15,097 nt of DNA from Planctomycetota bacterium (GCA_029573975.1 JAKQBU010000465.1:1-15097), one strand, 5' to 3'; shown: positions 1-7,875, counted from the stretch's first letter. A program made the numbers and translations. Notes: generated by a model from the sequence alone, not told the origin.

Positions 1-3000
1 CAGCAGGTTATGCGGCTGACGTTCAGTACCCCTGTTAATCTTGCAGAAATCGGAATCATCGCTGACTTTGCCGGCGTCGGCGCCGGTTCCGACCGTTTCG
101 GCAAGGAACCCTCTTTTCGTATCAATGGCGGACCTTGGATGGTCTATGGTGATTCGGCGTATAGTTGGGGGCTTTCCGCCGATGTCATGAATTGGTGGGA
201 TTACGCCTGTGTAACCGGCAGCTTCACCAATGTCACCACGGTGGATTATCGTCTGGGGGATTGGACTGCCGGTTATAGCCCGCGTATTGGGGCGGTAACC
301 GCCCTGGGAAATCCCGAACCGGTCCAGGTGTGGGATCTCAACAGCGACCTGGCCAACGCCGGCGGCTGGCCGGCAGGCAGCCCGGTGGTTGGCCCATGGT
401 CTATGGGCTGGAGCGATTCCCTCGGCAGCCAAACCCTGTTTAACACCTGGGTTGGCGGGGAAAGCTTCGTCTGGCATACACCGCTATCCGACCATTTTAA
501 TCCCGGTGCCGGCGGCAATCCCGACGGCAGTACCACACCTCATGGCGGGTACGGTTCGGGCCAGTGTATTCTGGCGGCCGCAAACTATATCACCGGCGAT
601 GACAATGTCTATGAACCGGGCAGCGGCGAGACCTATTCGGTGTATTCGGTAGTGCGGTGGACCGCGCCGTCAGCTATGGAGGCGGCGATTACCGGCTCCT
701 TTATCCCGCTGAATCCGGGGAACACGGATGTGTGGGTGGTCCATAATGATACGGTCCTGTTCAGCCAGGCCAGCAGCGGTACCACCCCGGAGATCGCGCG
801 TTCTTATACTTTGAAAGGAATTACCGTTGCGGTGGGGGATACGATTGATTTTATCGTAAAACGAAACGATGCTTATACGGGTGATAATAACACGCACACC
901 TATATCGATACTAATATCTCGATTCAAATTGCACGGGAGCAATCCTGGAATCCCTCCCCGCACGATGGGGCAAGGCATGTTTTGCCCGCTGCCCAGCTGA
1001 GCTGGCTGCCCGGTGATGACGCCCTTTCCCATGATGTCTATTTCGGTACGGATGACCAGGCGGTCAGCGACGCCGGCCGAACCCCGGGCGATTTCGATCT
1101 CGACGGCCGGGTTGATATGGATGATTTCCTGATTCTCATCAGCCAATGGCTGACCACCCCCGGTGAAGTATTTCCCACAGCCAACGGCACCGGTGGGCCG
1201 GATGTCAATTTGCTTGACTTTTCGCTGCTGACCGGAGACTGGCTGAATGGCGCTTTGGTTTTCCGGGGGAACCAAACCGGGACAACCTATAACCCCGGCG
1301 ATCTGGCAGCGGGGCAGACCTATTATTGGCGGGTGGATGACGTAACGGAAACCGGCATTGTCAAAGGCCGGGTTTGGAGTTTTACCGCCAAAACCTTTTC
1401 CGATACCCCGGCGGTGCAAACCGACCCCGTCAGCGGCGATGTCCGAATCGGCAGTGAAAAATTCGAGCTGATTATCGAAACGCAGAACGGACTGAATCCC
1501 TGTATTCTCCGGGATCTGCAAACCGGCCGGGTACTGGCCGACGGCAATTACATCTGGCCGAACCATACCCTGCCCGCCCTGGCCGGTACTCCCCTAGTGG
1601 AGCACAACGCCGGCCTCTGGACCGTAACCTGTACGGCCATGCAGGGCGATCTGGAAATCCGTCAGGTTTATACCATCGACGATGCCAAACCCAATCAGTT
1701 CACCGAAACCATCCGCATCCGAAATACCGGCACCGCGCCCCTCTATACATCCGGTTTTGCCTGCGGCTTTGCCCGGAAGCTCGACGGCGGCGATACGGAC
1801 GAGGTATTAGCCAGCCGCCTCTCCCAGATCCCCTATCGCATCCAGCCGGAAACCGGCGCCCTCTGCGATTACTCCCTCTCCACGGTCGCCACCGGCCAGA
1901 TGTGGTACGCCACCGTCCGCGGCTGGTACAACCCCGGCGTGGATGACGGCGGCAAAACCTACACCTCCACCTTCGGCTCGGAAGGCTGGGCCTGGTACGA
2001 CGGCGGGGAAGTCCTGCTCCTGGAAAAATATAATCCCGATGCCATGGAATGGTCCCTGATGAAGTCCGTCTCTCGCTATGCGGCGGGAGAAACATACCGG
2101 GAAAAAGTGCTGCGCTTCGGCGGAGCCGGCCTCTGGAAGCTGGGGGACCCGGAAGGGGCTGCCCAGCTATCGCCCGGCCAGAGCTTCACCTTCGGCACCA
2201 CGCGGTACGAATTTATCGATGGTTCCTGGCAGGATGCCTTCTATTCCTTCCGCGGCTCGATGGAACAGAAAGGTCATATCGTTCCCGATAATTACAATCC
2301 TCCGGTTCACTGGAACGAGTTATATGACAATCCCCTCTGGTGGGCGGGTGACTCCGCCGCCAATCGGGATACCTATTATGCCCTGGATGACATGAAGGTC
2401 GAGGCCGACAAGGCCTACGCCATCGGCTGTGAATGCCTCTACCTCGACCCCGGCTGGGACACCAACTTCGGCTCCAACCTCTGGGGCACCTACTTGAGCA
2501 GCGGCGGCACCTATCGCCTCGGCCCCGAAGAGGACTTCATCGACGCCATGGCCGTCGGCCATGACCACGAACTGGCCCTGGCCCTCCACACCCCCCTGGC
2601 CGCCTGGTCCGATCCGTCCTCCTACCCCGCCAGTTGCAAACGCCCCGACGGCGGCCTGTGCGGCTCCAGCACCACCTACGCCGCGGAAAAAGCCGCCCGC
2701 TTGATTGCCACCTGCAATGGCTATGAAACCAACGAAGGGGCCTATTTCGTCATGTTCGACGGCAACTGGTTCGTCGGCGGCTGCACCAACCCGGCGCACG
2801 GCCACGCGATCCCCAACACCCACCAGGACCAGCTCAACGCCACCCTGAGTATCTGCCAGCAGCTCCACGCCGTTCACCCCAATGTCGTGATCGAACTGCA
2901 CGATCCCGTCATCGGCCCCGGCTGCTCCCGCTACTGCCCCACCTACATCCTGCACGCCAAGCCCGGCTCCTTCAATGTGCTTTGGGGCTATGAATATATG

Positions 3001-3516
3001 TCCTACACCCTCGCCGAAGTCAACTCCCGCCGGGCCATGAACCTCTACTACGTCAATCTGGCCTACAACATCCCGATTTACCTCCACATCGATCTGCGTA
3101 CCGATAATGAAAAGGCCCTGGGCTTCTGGTGGTTTGCCAGCACCTGCCGCCATCTGGGCATCGGCGGCACCCACAGCGACCCGGTCGCCCGGCAGGCCCA
3201 CCATGACGCCATGCAGACCTACCTGAGCCTCAAGCCCTTCTTCACGCAGGGTGAGTTCTACGGCATCGACGAGGCCTTCCACGCCCACACCCTGCCGGAC
3301 CAGAACGCCGCCGTCATCGTCTGCTTCAATCTGCTCGATTCCCTCGATCCACTGGCCTTCCAGTTCGACCTCTCCGAGATCGGCCTGAACGAGGGACTGG
3401 AATATCAGATTACCGGCGCCGACACCGCCCAGCGGACTGGCAACACCTACAGCATCTCCGTCAAGACCCCCACCCACGGCGTCAAAATCATTCAAATTAC
3501 CCCCGTTACGAATTAA
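1..3516 (+). CDS. Large secreted multidomain glycosidase-like protein with internal dockerin (5' partial)
   Basis: The reading frame is open to the left edge (three codons precede the first ATG at 10), and no signal peptide is visible, so the true start lies outside the window. Residues below count from the ATG at 10. Residues about 1-105 form an unassigned N-terminal region. Residues 105-310 look like a beta-sandwich module (VRWTAPSAMEAAITGSF, then VGDTIDFIVKRND). A fibronectin-like module at about 325-460 is interrupted by two dockerin-type calcium repeats at 359-414 (DFDLDGRVDMDDF and DVNLLDFSLLTGDWL). A further beta-sandwich follows to about 750. A C-terminal barrel at about 750-1100 carries EADKAYAIGCECLYLDPGWD (798-817) and YFVMFDGN, with D917 as a possible nucleophile, and HIDLRTDNE (1026-1034). 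This pattern resembles clan GH-D (GH27/GH36 alpha-galactosidase-like) enzymes, but the family assignment is inference. A small C-terminal beta domain ends the protein. Third-position GC rises strongly towards the 3' half. It probably acts outside the cell on a polysaccharide. Confidence 0.85.
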   Translation, partial: QQVMRLTFSTPVNLAEIGIIADFAGVGAGSDRFGKEPSFRINGGPWMVYGDSAYSWGLSADVMNWWDYACVTGSFTNVTTVDYRLGDWTAGYSPRIGAVTALGNPEPVQVWDLNSDLANAGGWPAGSPVVGPWSMGWSDSLGSQTLFNTWVGGESFVWHTPLSDHFNPGAGGNPDGSTTPHGGYGSGQCILAAANYITGDDNVYEPGSGETYSVYSVVRWTAPSAMEAAITGSFIPLNPGNTDVWVVHNDTVLFSQASSGTTPEIARSYTLKGITVAVGDTIDFIVKRNDAYTGDNNTHTYIDTNISIQIAREQSWNPSPHDGARHVLPAAQLSWLPGDDALSHDVYFGTDDQAVSDAGRTPGDFDLDGRVDMDDFLILISQWLTTPGEVFPTANGTGGPDVNLLDFSLLTGDWLNGALVFRGNQTGTTYNPGDLAAGQTYYWRVDDVTETGIVKGRVWSFTAKTFSDTPAVQTDPVSGDVRIGSEKFELIIETQNGLNPCILRDLQTGRVLADGNYIWPNHTLPALAGTPLVEHNAGLWTVTCTAMQGDLEIRQVYTIDDAKPNQFTETIRIRNTGTAPLYTSGFACGFARKLDGGDTDEVLASRLSQIPYRIQPETGALCDYSLSTVATGQMWYATVRGWYNPGVDDGGKTYTSTFGSEGWAWYDGGEVLLLEKYNPDAMEWSLMKSVSRYAAGETYREKVLRFGGAGLWKLGDPEGAAQLSPGQSFTFGTTRYEFIDGSWQDAFYSFRGSMEQKGHIVPDNYNPPVHWNELYDNPLWWAGDSAANRDTYYALDDMKVEADKAYAIGCECLYLDPGWDTNFGSNLWGTYLSSGGTYRLGPEEDFIDAMAVGHDHELALALHTPLAAWSDPSSYPASCKRPDGGLCGSSTTYAAEKAARLIATCNGYETNEGAYFVMFDGNWFVGGCTNPAHGHAIPNTHQDQLNATLSICQQLHAVHPNVVIELHDPVIGPGCSRYCPTYILHAKPGSFNVLWGYEYMSYTLAEVNSRRAMNLYYVNLAYNIPIYLHIDLRTDNEKALGFWWFASTCRHLGIGGTHSDPVARQAHHDAMQTYLSLKPFFTQGEFYGIDEAFHAHTLPDQNAAVIVCFNLLDSLDPLAFQFDLSEIGLNEGLEYQITGADTAQRTGNTYSISVKTPTHGVKIIQITPVTN

Positions 3517-3542
3517 ACGAGATTGTGCTTTCTCTTTACACT

Positions 3543-3585
3543 ATGCCCGGCAGAAACCTTGGACCAAACGGGATCTGCCGGGCAT
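3543..3585. terminator. Hairpin between convergent genes, candidate bidirectional terminator
   Basis: A perfect 12-bp inverted repeat (ATGCCCGGCAGA at 3543-3554, TCTGCCGGGCAT at 3574-3585) encloses a 19-base loop. It lies in the 80-base gap between the stop of the large glycosidase-like gene (3516) and the stop of the minus-strand arfB gene (3597). Neither side has a strong T-tract; the plus side continues with a TTAATAATATTA-like stretch. Position and stem strength suggest a shared transcript 3' end, though a classical intrinsic terminator is not fully met. Confidence 0.55.
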
Positions 3586-3596
3586 GGTTAATAATA

Positions 3597-4019
3597 TTAC
3601 TCACTCACGTCCGGTCTGCCCCGCAGGGATTTCACCCGGCTGCGTTGTTTTTTGCTGTCCAGCCGGCGCTGGCGCGAGGCTTTGGTCGGCTTGGTTGATA
3701 TGCGAATTTTAGGACGGATCAGAGCCTTTTGAATCAATTCTCGCAAACGGTTCAGGCAATCCTGGCGATTTCGCGATTGTTCCCGAAAACAGTCCGATTC
3801 GATCTGAATCACCTCCTGGGAGGTCAGCCGGGTCCCCGCCAGCCGTTTCAGCCGGTTTTTTACACCCGGCGGCAAAACTTCACAATGCTTCAGATCAAAA
3901 CTAAGCTGCGCACAGGTATTCACCTTGTTGACATTCTGCCCGCCCGGCCCGCTCGACCGGACAAACTTGATCTGGAGGAGTTTATCCTCAATCGATATTG
4001 TATCATTGATCTGCAGCAT
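3597..4019 (-). CDS. arfB: Alternative ribosome-rescue factor ArfB (release-factor-like peptidyl-tRNA hydrolase)
   Basis: From the ATG at 4019 the protein is 140 residues, the usual length for ArfB/YaeJ. FVRSSGPGGQNVNKVNT near the N terminus contains the GGQ motif that hydrolyses peptidyl-tRNA in the ribosome. The C-terminal tail is rich in Lys and Arg (TKPTKASRQRRLDSKKQRSR), as in ArfB, where it occupies the empty mRNA channel of stalled ribosomes. There is no codon-recognition domain, which excludes an ordinary RF1/RF2. A TTG start at 4028 would add three residues and sits better relative to a weak GGA, but family N termini favour MLQIN. It is last of three minus-strand genes, about 42 bases after the sialidase-fold gene, and is probably cotranscribed. 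No functional link to its neighbours is evident. Confidence 0.93.
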   Translation of the reverse strand: MLQINDTISIEDKLLQIKFVRSSGPGGQNVNKVNTCAQLSFDLKHCEVLPPGVKNRLKRLAGTRLTSQEVIQIESDCFREQSRNRQDCLNRLRELIQKALIRPKIRISTKPTKASRQRRLDSKKQRSRVKSLRGRPDVSE

Positions 4020-4061
4020 CGTACGCAAGTTTCATCCAAAAGCCGTTACGGCGGCGTTATC

Positions 4062-5132
4062 CTAAAAAATTTTGGGATCGATAACGACATGTTTAATGCT
4101 GACCCGATTATAGGTATAGGTAATATGTACCCTATCATCTGCCGTTTGTATGACCGCCGGGTAGGAAAATTCACCGTCCGTTTCCTCCTCCAGCTTCATG
4201 ACTTCCTTCCATTTCGCCCCATCGGCAGAAATCGCAACACTCAATATATTGCGCCCTTTGGTGATGGGATTATACACTACCAGTTGCCTGCCGTCCGAAA
4301 GGGTGACAGCATCTATCCCGGAATTGGGGTTGGGCAATTCCGTCGCGGCCACGGGACTCCAGGTAGTACCCCCGTCTTGCGACCAGCTCTGGGCAATTAC
4401 CTTTTTATTTTTTGTCCGGCACAATACTTGCATCCGGCCATCGGGATACGTGAGAATACAGGGCTGAATAACCTGAAACTCTTGATCGGCAGGGAGGGGG
4501 CCGATGATTTCCCATGTCTTCCCCAGATCGGCGGTGCGTTCGAAATGTACTCTCCAGCCGTCATGTTCACTGCTCGAGGGGCAAAGAATGGTGCCATCCT
4601 GCAACTGTATCGGTTTGTTCTTTACCGGGCCGATCCCGCCCTTGGGCAGGCACTGCCTTTCTTTCCAGGTTTTTCCGCCATCTTCCGAGATCATCCATTC
4701 TCCCCACCAATCGCGGGGGGATGGACCTACTTTAAAAAAGAGCAGGAGCGGGCCATTCCGCGGCTGGAACAGCACCGGATTCCAGCAGGGAAAACGCCGG
4801 CCCAGAACCCATTCCCCGTTTGCCGCTTCCACCGGTTTTGACCACTTCCCCCCGGCATATCGTGACACCCAGATATCAACGTCGGGATTTCCTTCCTCCG
4901 TACCGCCAAACCAGGAAGTTACCAGCTCTCTCTCTTTATTCGCAACGATGGTGGAAGCGTGACAGTTGGGTGTCGGTTTGTCATCCAGTGGAAAAATAAG
5001 TTCACTTTTTAAATAACCGGGCTGTTCTTCGATATTTTCACCACTAGACAGGTGGGCCGTTACCACAAGAAAGACAACAGAAAGGAAAACACGTTTAGCA
5101 TAATATTTTTTGTGCAATCGGCTATACATCAT
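4062..5132 (-). CDS. Secreted sialidase-fold (BNR/Asp-box) protein
   Basis: A 356-residue protein with a signal peptide: a basic start (RLHKKYYAKR), then a hydrophobic run VFLSVVFLVVTAHL and likely cleavage near residue 31. Asp-box repeats mark a sialidase-type beta-propeller: SEDGGKTW (149-156), TADLGKTW (200-207), SQDGGTTW (251-258) and a degenerate SADGAKW (302-308). The N-terminal PNCHASTI and SWFGGTEEGNPDVDIW are typical of the BNR_2 sialidase-family proteins found in planctomycetes and Bacteroidetes. I do not see the FRIP motif or a convincing arginine triad of true GH33 sialidases, so the substrate is unknown; an exported glycan hydrolase or binder is likely. The start at 5132 (second ATG at 5129) follows an AAGGG eight bases upstream. 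It lies 24 bases after the cyclase-family gene in the same operon. Confidence 0.88.
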   Translation of the reverse strand: MMYSRLHKKYYAKRVFLSVVFLVVTAHLSSGENIEEQPGYLKSELIFPLDDKPTPNCHASTIVANKERELVTSWFGGTEEGNPDVDIWVSRYAGGKWSKPVEAANGEWVLGRRFPCWNPVLFQPRNGPLLLFFKVGPSPRDWWGEWMISEDGGKTWKERQCLPKGGIGPVKNKPIQLQDGTILCPSSSEHDGWRVHFERTADLGKTWEIIGPLPADQEFQVIQPCILTYPDGRMQVLCRTKNKKVIAQSWSQDGGTTWSPVAATELPNPNSGIDAVTLSDGRQLVVYNPITKGRNILSVAISADGAKWKEVMKLEEETDGEFSYPAVIQTADDRVHITYTYNRVSIKHVVIDPKIF

Positions 5133-5156
5133 GAGTTACACCCTTGCCTTTCGGCT

Positions 5157-5804
5157 TTACATCTCGATCAGCACCACCCGAGCCGGCGCGCCGTCCGAGT
5201 CCGCCATCTTCAACGGCCCGCACGCCAGAAAATATTCGCCCGGCTCAATATCCGCCAGCAGAATCCCCTCCAGGATGATAATGTTATTTTGCAGGAGGAT
5301 ATGATGCGCCGGTTTCTCCCGCAGACCCGACTGATCAATACTGAGATAATCGATACCCACAATCTGGATTCCCTGTTCCACGGCAAACCGGGCTCCGGAG
5401 CCGTCCAGATAGATAAAATCACGGCGGAAGGGACCGTGCGGATTTTTCGCCAGTTCCTGAGAATTATCCGTCTTCAAAAGCAGCCGCTTCGTCCCGGCCG
5501 GCACCCGCTCCTTCAAAACCTCCGCTGTCACCGCCGCCAGTCCCGTGCAGTCAGCCACCCAGGCCGGCCCGTACAGGCTCTCCAGCGGGATCTGCTCCAC
5601 CCCATACCCCTTGGGGTAATAATGCCGGGGCGAATCCACATGGCTGCCGGTATGGGCCGACATCTCCACGAACGAGACATTCGAGTTTTCCCCTTCTTCA
5701 AGGTCCCGCTGCAACTGCCGCCGATAGGGAACATCCTTGGGATACGAAAGCATCCCGTTCTCCAGCATCATTGAAATATCATGAATGATCAGTTTTTCAG
5801 CCAT
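5157..5804 (-). CDS. Cyclase-family (kynurenine formamidase-like) metal-dependent hydrolase
   Basis: A 215-residue cytoplasmic protein of the cyclase family (PF04199 type). The signature HTGSHVDSPRH at residues 51-61 supplies the expected metal ligands and catalytic site (H51, H55, D57, H61). Later family landmarks are GPFRRDFIYLDGSGARF, VGIDYLSID and AHHILLQNNIIILEGI. Relatives include kynurenine formamidase, isatin hydrolase and carbamate or amide hydrolases. No tryptophan-degradation genes are nearby, so the substrate cannot be named. The start at 5804 is chosen over an in-frame upstream ATG at 5840 because AGGAAAAC directly precedes it and MAEKLIIHDIS fits family N termini. It is the first gene of the minus-strand operon, with a good promoter about 75 bases upstream. 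Confidence 0.9.
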   Translation of the reverse strand: MAEKLIIHDISMMLENGMLSYPKDVPYRRQLQRDLEEGENSNVSFVEMSAHTGSHVDSPRHYYPKGYGVEQIPLESLYGPAWVADCTGLAAVTAEVLKERVPAGTKRLLLKTDNSQELAKNPHGPFRRDFIYLDGSGARFAVEQGIQIVGIDYLSIDQSGLREKPAHHILLQNNIIILEGILLADIEPGEYFLACGPLKMADSDGAPARVVLIEM

Positions 5805-5876
5805 AGTTTTCCTTTCCCTGAAAACCACTTCCGGATCCATTGCCCGATGCGTTTTTCAGCGGCTCAGATGGGTGTT

Positions 5877-5904
5877 ATTTTAGGTAGTTTTCCCGTTTTT
5901 TCAA
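5877..5904 (-). promoter_or_regulatory. Sigma70-type promoter for the cyclase / sialidase-fold / arfB operon
   Basis: On the minus strand a -35 box TTGAAA (5904-5899; five of six match consensus) is 16 bases from a -10 box TAAAAT (5882-5877; five of six). Transcription would start near 5870, leaving a leader of about 65 bases before the ATG at 5804. Confidence 0.6.
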
Positions 5905-5930
5905 TCCAAAAACGATTGGAACGATTGGAT
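5904..5930. repeat. Tandem 9-bp repeat with flanking inverted repeat, candidate operator
   Basis: Two adjacent perfect copies of ACGATTGGA lie at 5912-5920 and 5921-5929. An inverted pair ATCCAA (5904-5909) and TTGGAT (5925-5930) brackets them. The element directly abuts the -35 box of the minus-strand operon promoter and lies about 47 bases upstream of the plus-strand promoter -35 box. This is where an activator or repressor of the divergent genes could bind; the bound protein is unknown. Confidence 0.4.
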
Positions 5931-5976
5931 TTACAGTTCATCATGCAATCGCTCTATCCCCGGCAAAGAAAAGGGC

Positions 5977-6005
5977 TGGTCAGGCGGCCCTCGGTCTGGT
6001 ATAAT
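5977..6005 (+). promoter_or_regulatory. Extended -10 promoter of the subtilase-like gene
   Basis: TGGTCA (5977-5982; four of six match the -35 consensus) is 17 bases from a perfect TATAAT (6000-6005). The -10 is preceded by TGG at 5997-5999, giving an extended -10 (TGN-TATAAT). Transcription would begin around 6012, about 40 bases before the start codon. Confidence 0.65.
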
Positions 6006-6051
6006 AAAAACCATGTGAAACGTAGTTTGGTTTCCATAAGCCAGGTTGATG

Positions 6052-7821
6052 ATGAAAAAACGCTTTATTGGTATTGGGAATGCCTTATTCGCCCTCTGGT
6101 GGATTGTACAGGGTTCCTCTCCCGCCTGGGCACAGCTCAACACCGAACCGGCTGGACTGGATACCATTGGAGTTCGGGAACTGATTGCCATCCAGCCGGA
6201 CCTGACCGGCCAACTGGTGAGTGTCGGCTTGGTGGAATTGCCCGAAATCAGCGATGCCAATCAGCCCTGCTATGCCTTTTTACCCAACTTCGAGCATCGG
6301 GCCTTTTCGCAGTTGAACCTGGATGGTTTGTATTACTACGACAATCCCCATCGGCCCCCCTGTTATTCCCGCCATGCCACCATGATCGCCGGGATCCTGT
6401 TCGGCTATGATGAGCTGGCCGCCCTGAACGGTTTGGGGGCCTTTACCTACCGGGGACTCGTGCCGGACGCCGCCGCCCATGTCTATGAAGCCAACTGGTT
6501 TATCTATAAGCAGGCCGCCCAGGTTGCTTCCCCCACCCTCAACGACGATGTCCTGAGTATAAGCTGGGGAACCGATGCCTCGGACCGCATTACCATGTGG
6601 TGGCAGTGGGGCATCGACGCCCTCGTGGAACGCGACAGCACGGTGATGGTCGCCGGCTGTGGCAACGGAACCAGCGCTTTCCCCGGCATCAGCAAGCCCT
6701 CCTGGGGGTACAATGTAATTAGCGTCGGGACCGCCAGCAATCTGGGCCGGTTTCCCGAAAATCTCCGCTATGCCGGTCCGCCGGCTCCCCAGGACAGCAG
6801 CTTCGGTCCCACCGGCGACGGCCGGTGCAAGCCCGACCTGATTGCCTGCGGTTTCAGCCTGGGGCCTAGCGCCGATTCTCTCACCGACTATTGCTATGAC
6901 CGGCAATCCAAAAGTTTCAGCAGCTTTGCCGCTCCCCAGGTCGCCGGTGCGGCCGCCTTGCTCATTGATGCCGCCCGCCAAAATATGATTCCCGACGGCG
7001 ACGATCCCCGCCTCATCAAAGCCCTGCTGCTCAACGGCGCCCAAAAACTGCTCGGCTGGCATAAGGGCCTGGTGGATCCCAATGACGACGCCGCGGTGCC
7101 GCTGGATTATCAGCAGGGGGCCGGGCTGGTCAATGTCATGGCCTCCTATCAGCAGTTGATGGCCGGGCCCTTTAACGGCCCGGCTAGCAACGAAAATATG
7201 GGCTGGGTTCTGAATCGCCTCAGCTTACTCCCCGACGATCCCGAATCACTCCGGGTCTATTTCCTGCCCAACAAAATCCTGCCGGGCCGGTACTTTCACG
7301 CTACCCTGTGCTGGTACCTCAGTTATGAAATCAAAGGGATTTACCGCCCCTTGCCTCTGAATGACCTGCGTCTGGAATTATGGACGGTGAATGATTTTGG
7401 ACATCTGGATACCATGGTAGATTACTCAGACAGCCCCGTCGATAATCTCGAACATATCTATTTTCAGAATCCCACCGAACAGTATGTCGCCCTGGTCGTG
7501 CGGGGCATTCCTGCTCCGGATCATCCTGCTGACTACGAAACCTTCGCCCTGGCCTTTTCCGAGGTGGACTCTCACTGGCAGGGCGACCAGTTGGCCGGGG
7601 ATTTGAATCTCGATGGACTGGTTAATCAGGAGGATGTTACCCAACTGCTGCTTTATTGGCGGGAGACTAACTCACAACCGGTTTCCCAGAATCCGCAAAA
7701 GGATTATTCGGCGGGCGATATCAATTTTGACGGGGCCATTAATATGGCCGACCTGCAAACTCTTCTCCAGCAATGTCAGCAGCGTAGTCCCTGGCATTCA
7801 GGTCACTCCGCTGTGCAATAA
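6052..7821 (+). CDS. Secreted subtilisin-like (S8 family) protein with C-terminal dockerin
   Basis: About 589 residues. The start at 6052 is preferred because AGG at 6043-6045 lies six bases upstream; an ATG at 6049 and a TTG at 6046 are alternatives. MKKR followed by a hydrophobic stretch ending SSPAWA is a signal peptide (cut near residue 27). Subtilase landmarks occur in order. LVSVGLVELPE at about 55-65 is the strand that normally ends in the catalytic Asp, but it has Glu62. RHATMIAGILFG contains the catalytic His108. DVLSISWGT follows. VMVAGCGNGT has the oxyanion Asn205. SFSSFAAPQVAGAAALL has Ser291 where families usually read GTSMAAPHVAG. Two dockerin repeats (GDLNLDGLVNQED at 516 onward, GDINFDGAINMAD at 555 onward) end the protein. 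Either a peptidase with unusual catalytic residues or a degenerate one is possible. It is transcribed alone, divergently from the cyclase operon. Confidence 0.87.
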   Translation: MKKRFIGIGNALFALWWIVQGSSPAWAQLNTEPAGLDTIGVRELIAIQPDLTGQLVSVGLVELPEISDANQPCYAFLPNFEHRAFSQLNLDGLYYYDNPHRPPCYSRHATMIAGILFGYDELAALNGLGAFTYRGLVPDAAAHVYEANWFIYKQAAQVASPTLNDDVLSISWGTDASDRITMWWQWGIDALVERDSTVMVAGCGNGTSAFPGISKPSWGYNVISVGTASNLGRFPENLRYAGPPAPQDSSFGPTGDGRCKPDLIACGFSLGPSADSLTDYCYDRQSKSFSSFAAPQVAGAAALLIDAARQNMIPDGDDPRLIKALLLNGAQKLLGWHKGLVDPNDDAAVPLDYQQGAGLVNVMASYQQLMAGPFNGPASNENMGWVLNRLSLLPDDPESLRVYFLPNKILPGRYFHATLCWYLSYEIKGIYRPLPLNDLRLELWTVNDFGHLDTMVDYSDSPVDNLEHIYFQNPTEQYVALVVRGIPAPDHPADYETFALAFSEVDSHWQGDQLAGDLNLDGLVNQEDVTQLLLYWRETNSQPVSQNPQKDYSAGDINFDGAINMADLQTLLQQCQQRSPWHSGHSAVQ

Positions 7822-7832
7822 TAGCATTTTAT

Positions 7833-7867
7833 AAAAAAGGGATTTCTGCTGATGAAATCCGGATTTC
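7833..7867 (-). terminator. Intrinsic terminator of the subunit K gene
   Basis: Read on the minus strand, GGATTTC (7860-7854), a 7-base loop and GAAATCC (7846-7840) form a stem. One C and then six Ts (7838-7833) follow: a classical intrinsic terminator starting 15 bases after the atpK stop. A third copy of the arm at 7861-7867 makes an adjoining 14-bp palindrome (7854-7867), so alternative pairings exist. It may also block read-through of the plus-strand subtilase-like transcript. Confidence 0.72.
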
Positions 7868-7875
7868 CGTGGTTT

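Noticed and set aside
670..1566. Open frame of 298 codons on the minus strand near the dockerin region
   Set aside because: No ribosome-binding site or domain signature, and the plus frame encodes recognisable repeats.
2320..3495. Long open frame (391 codons) on the minus strand opposite the glycosidase-like gene
   Set aside because: It lies antisense to a well supported gene, is glycine- and valine-heavy, and arises from the C-rich third positions of the real gene; no recognisable motif.
3729..4841. Plus-strand open frame of 370 codons across arfB and the sialidase-fold gene
   Set aside because: It crosses two well supported minus-strand genes and has no recognisable features.
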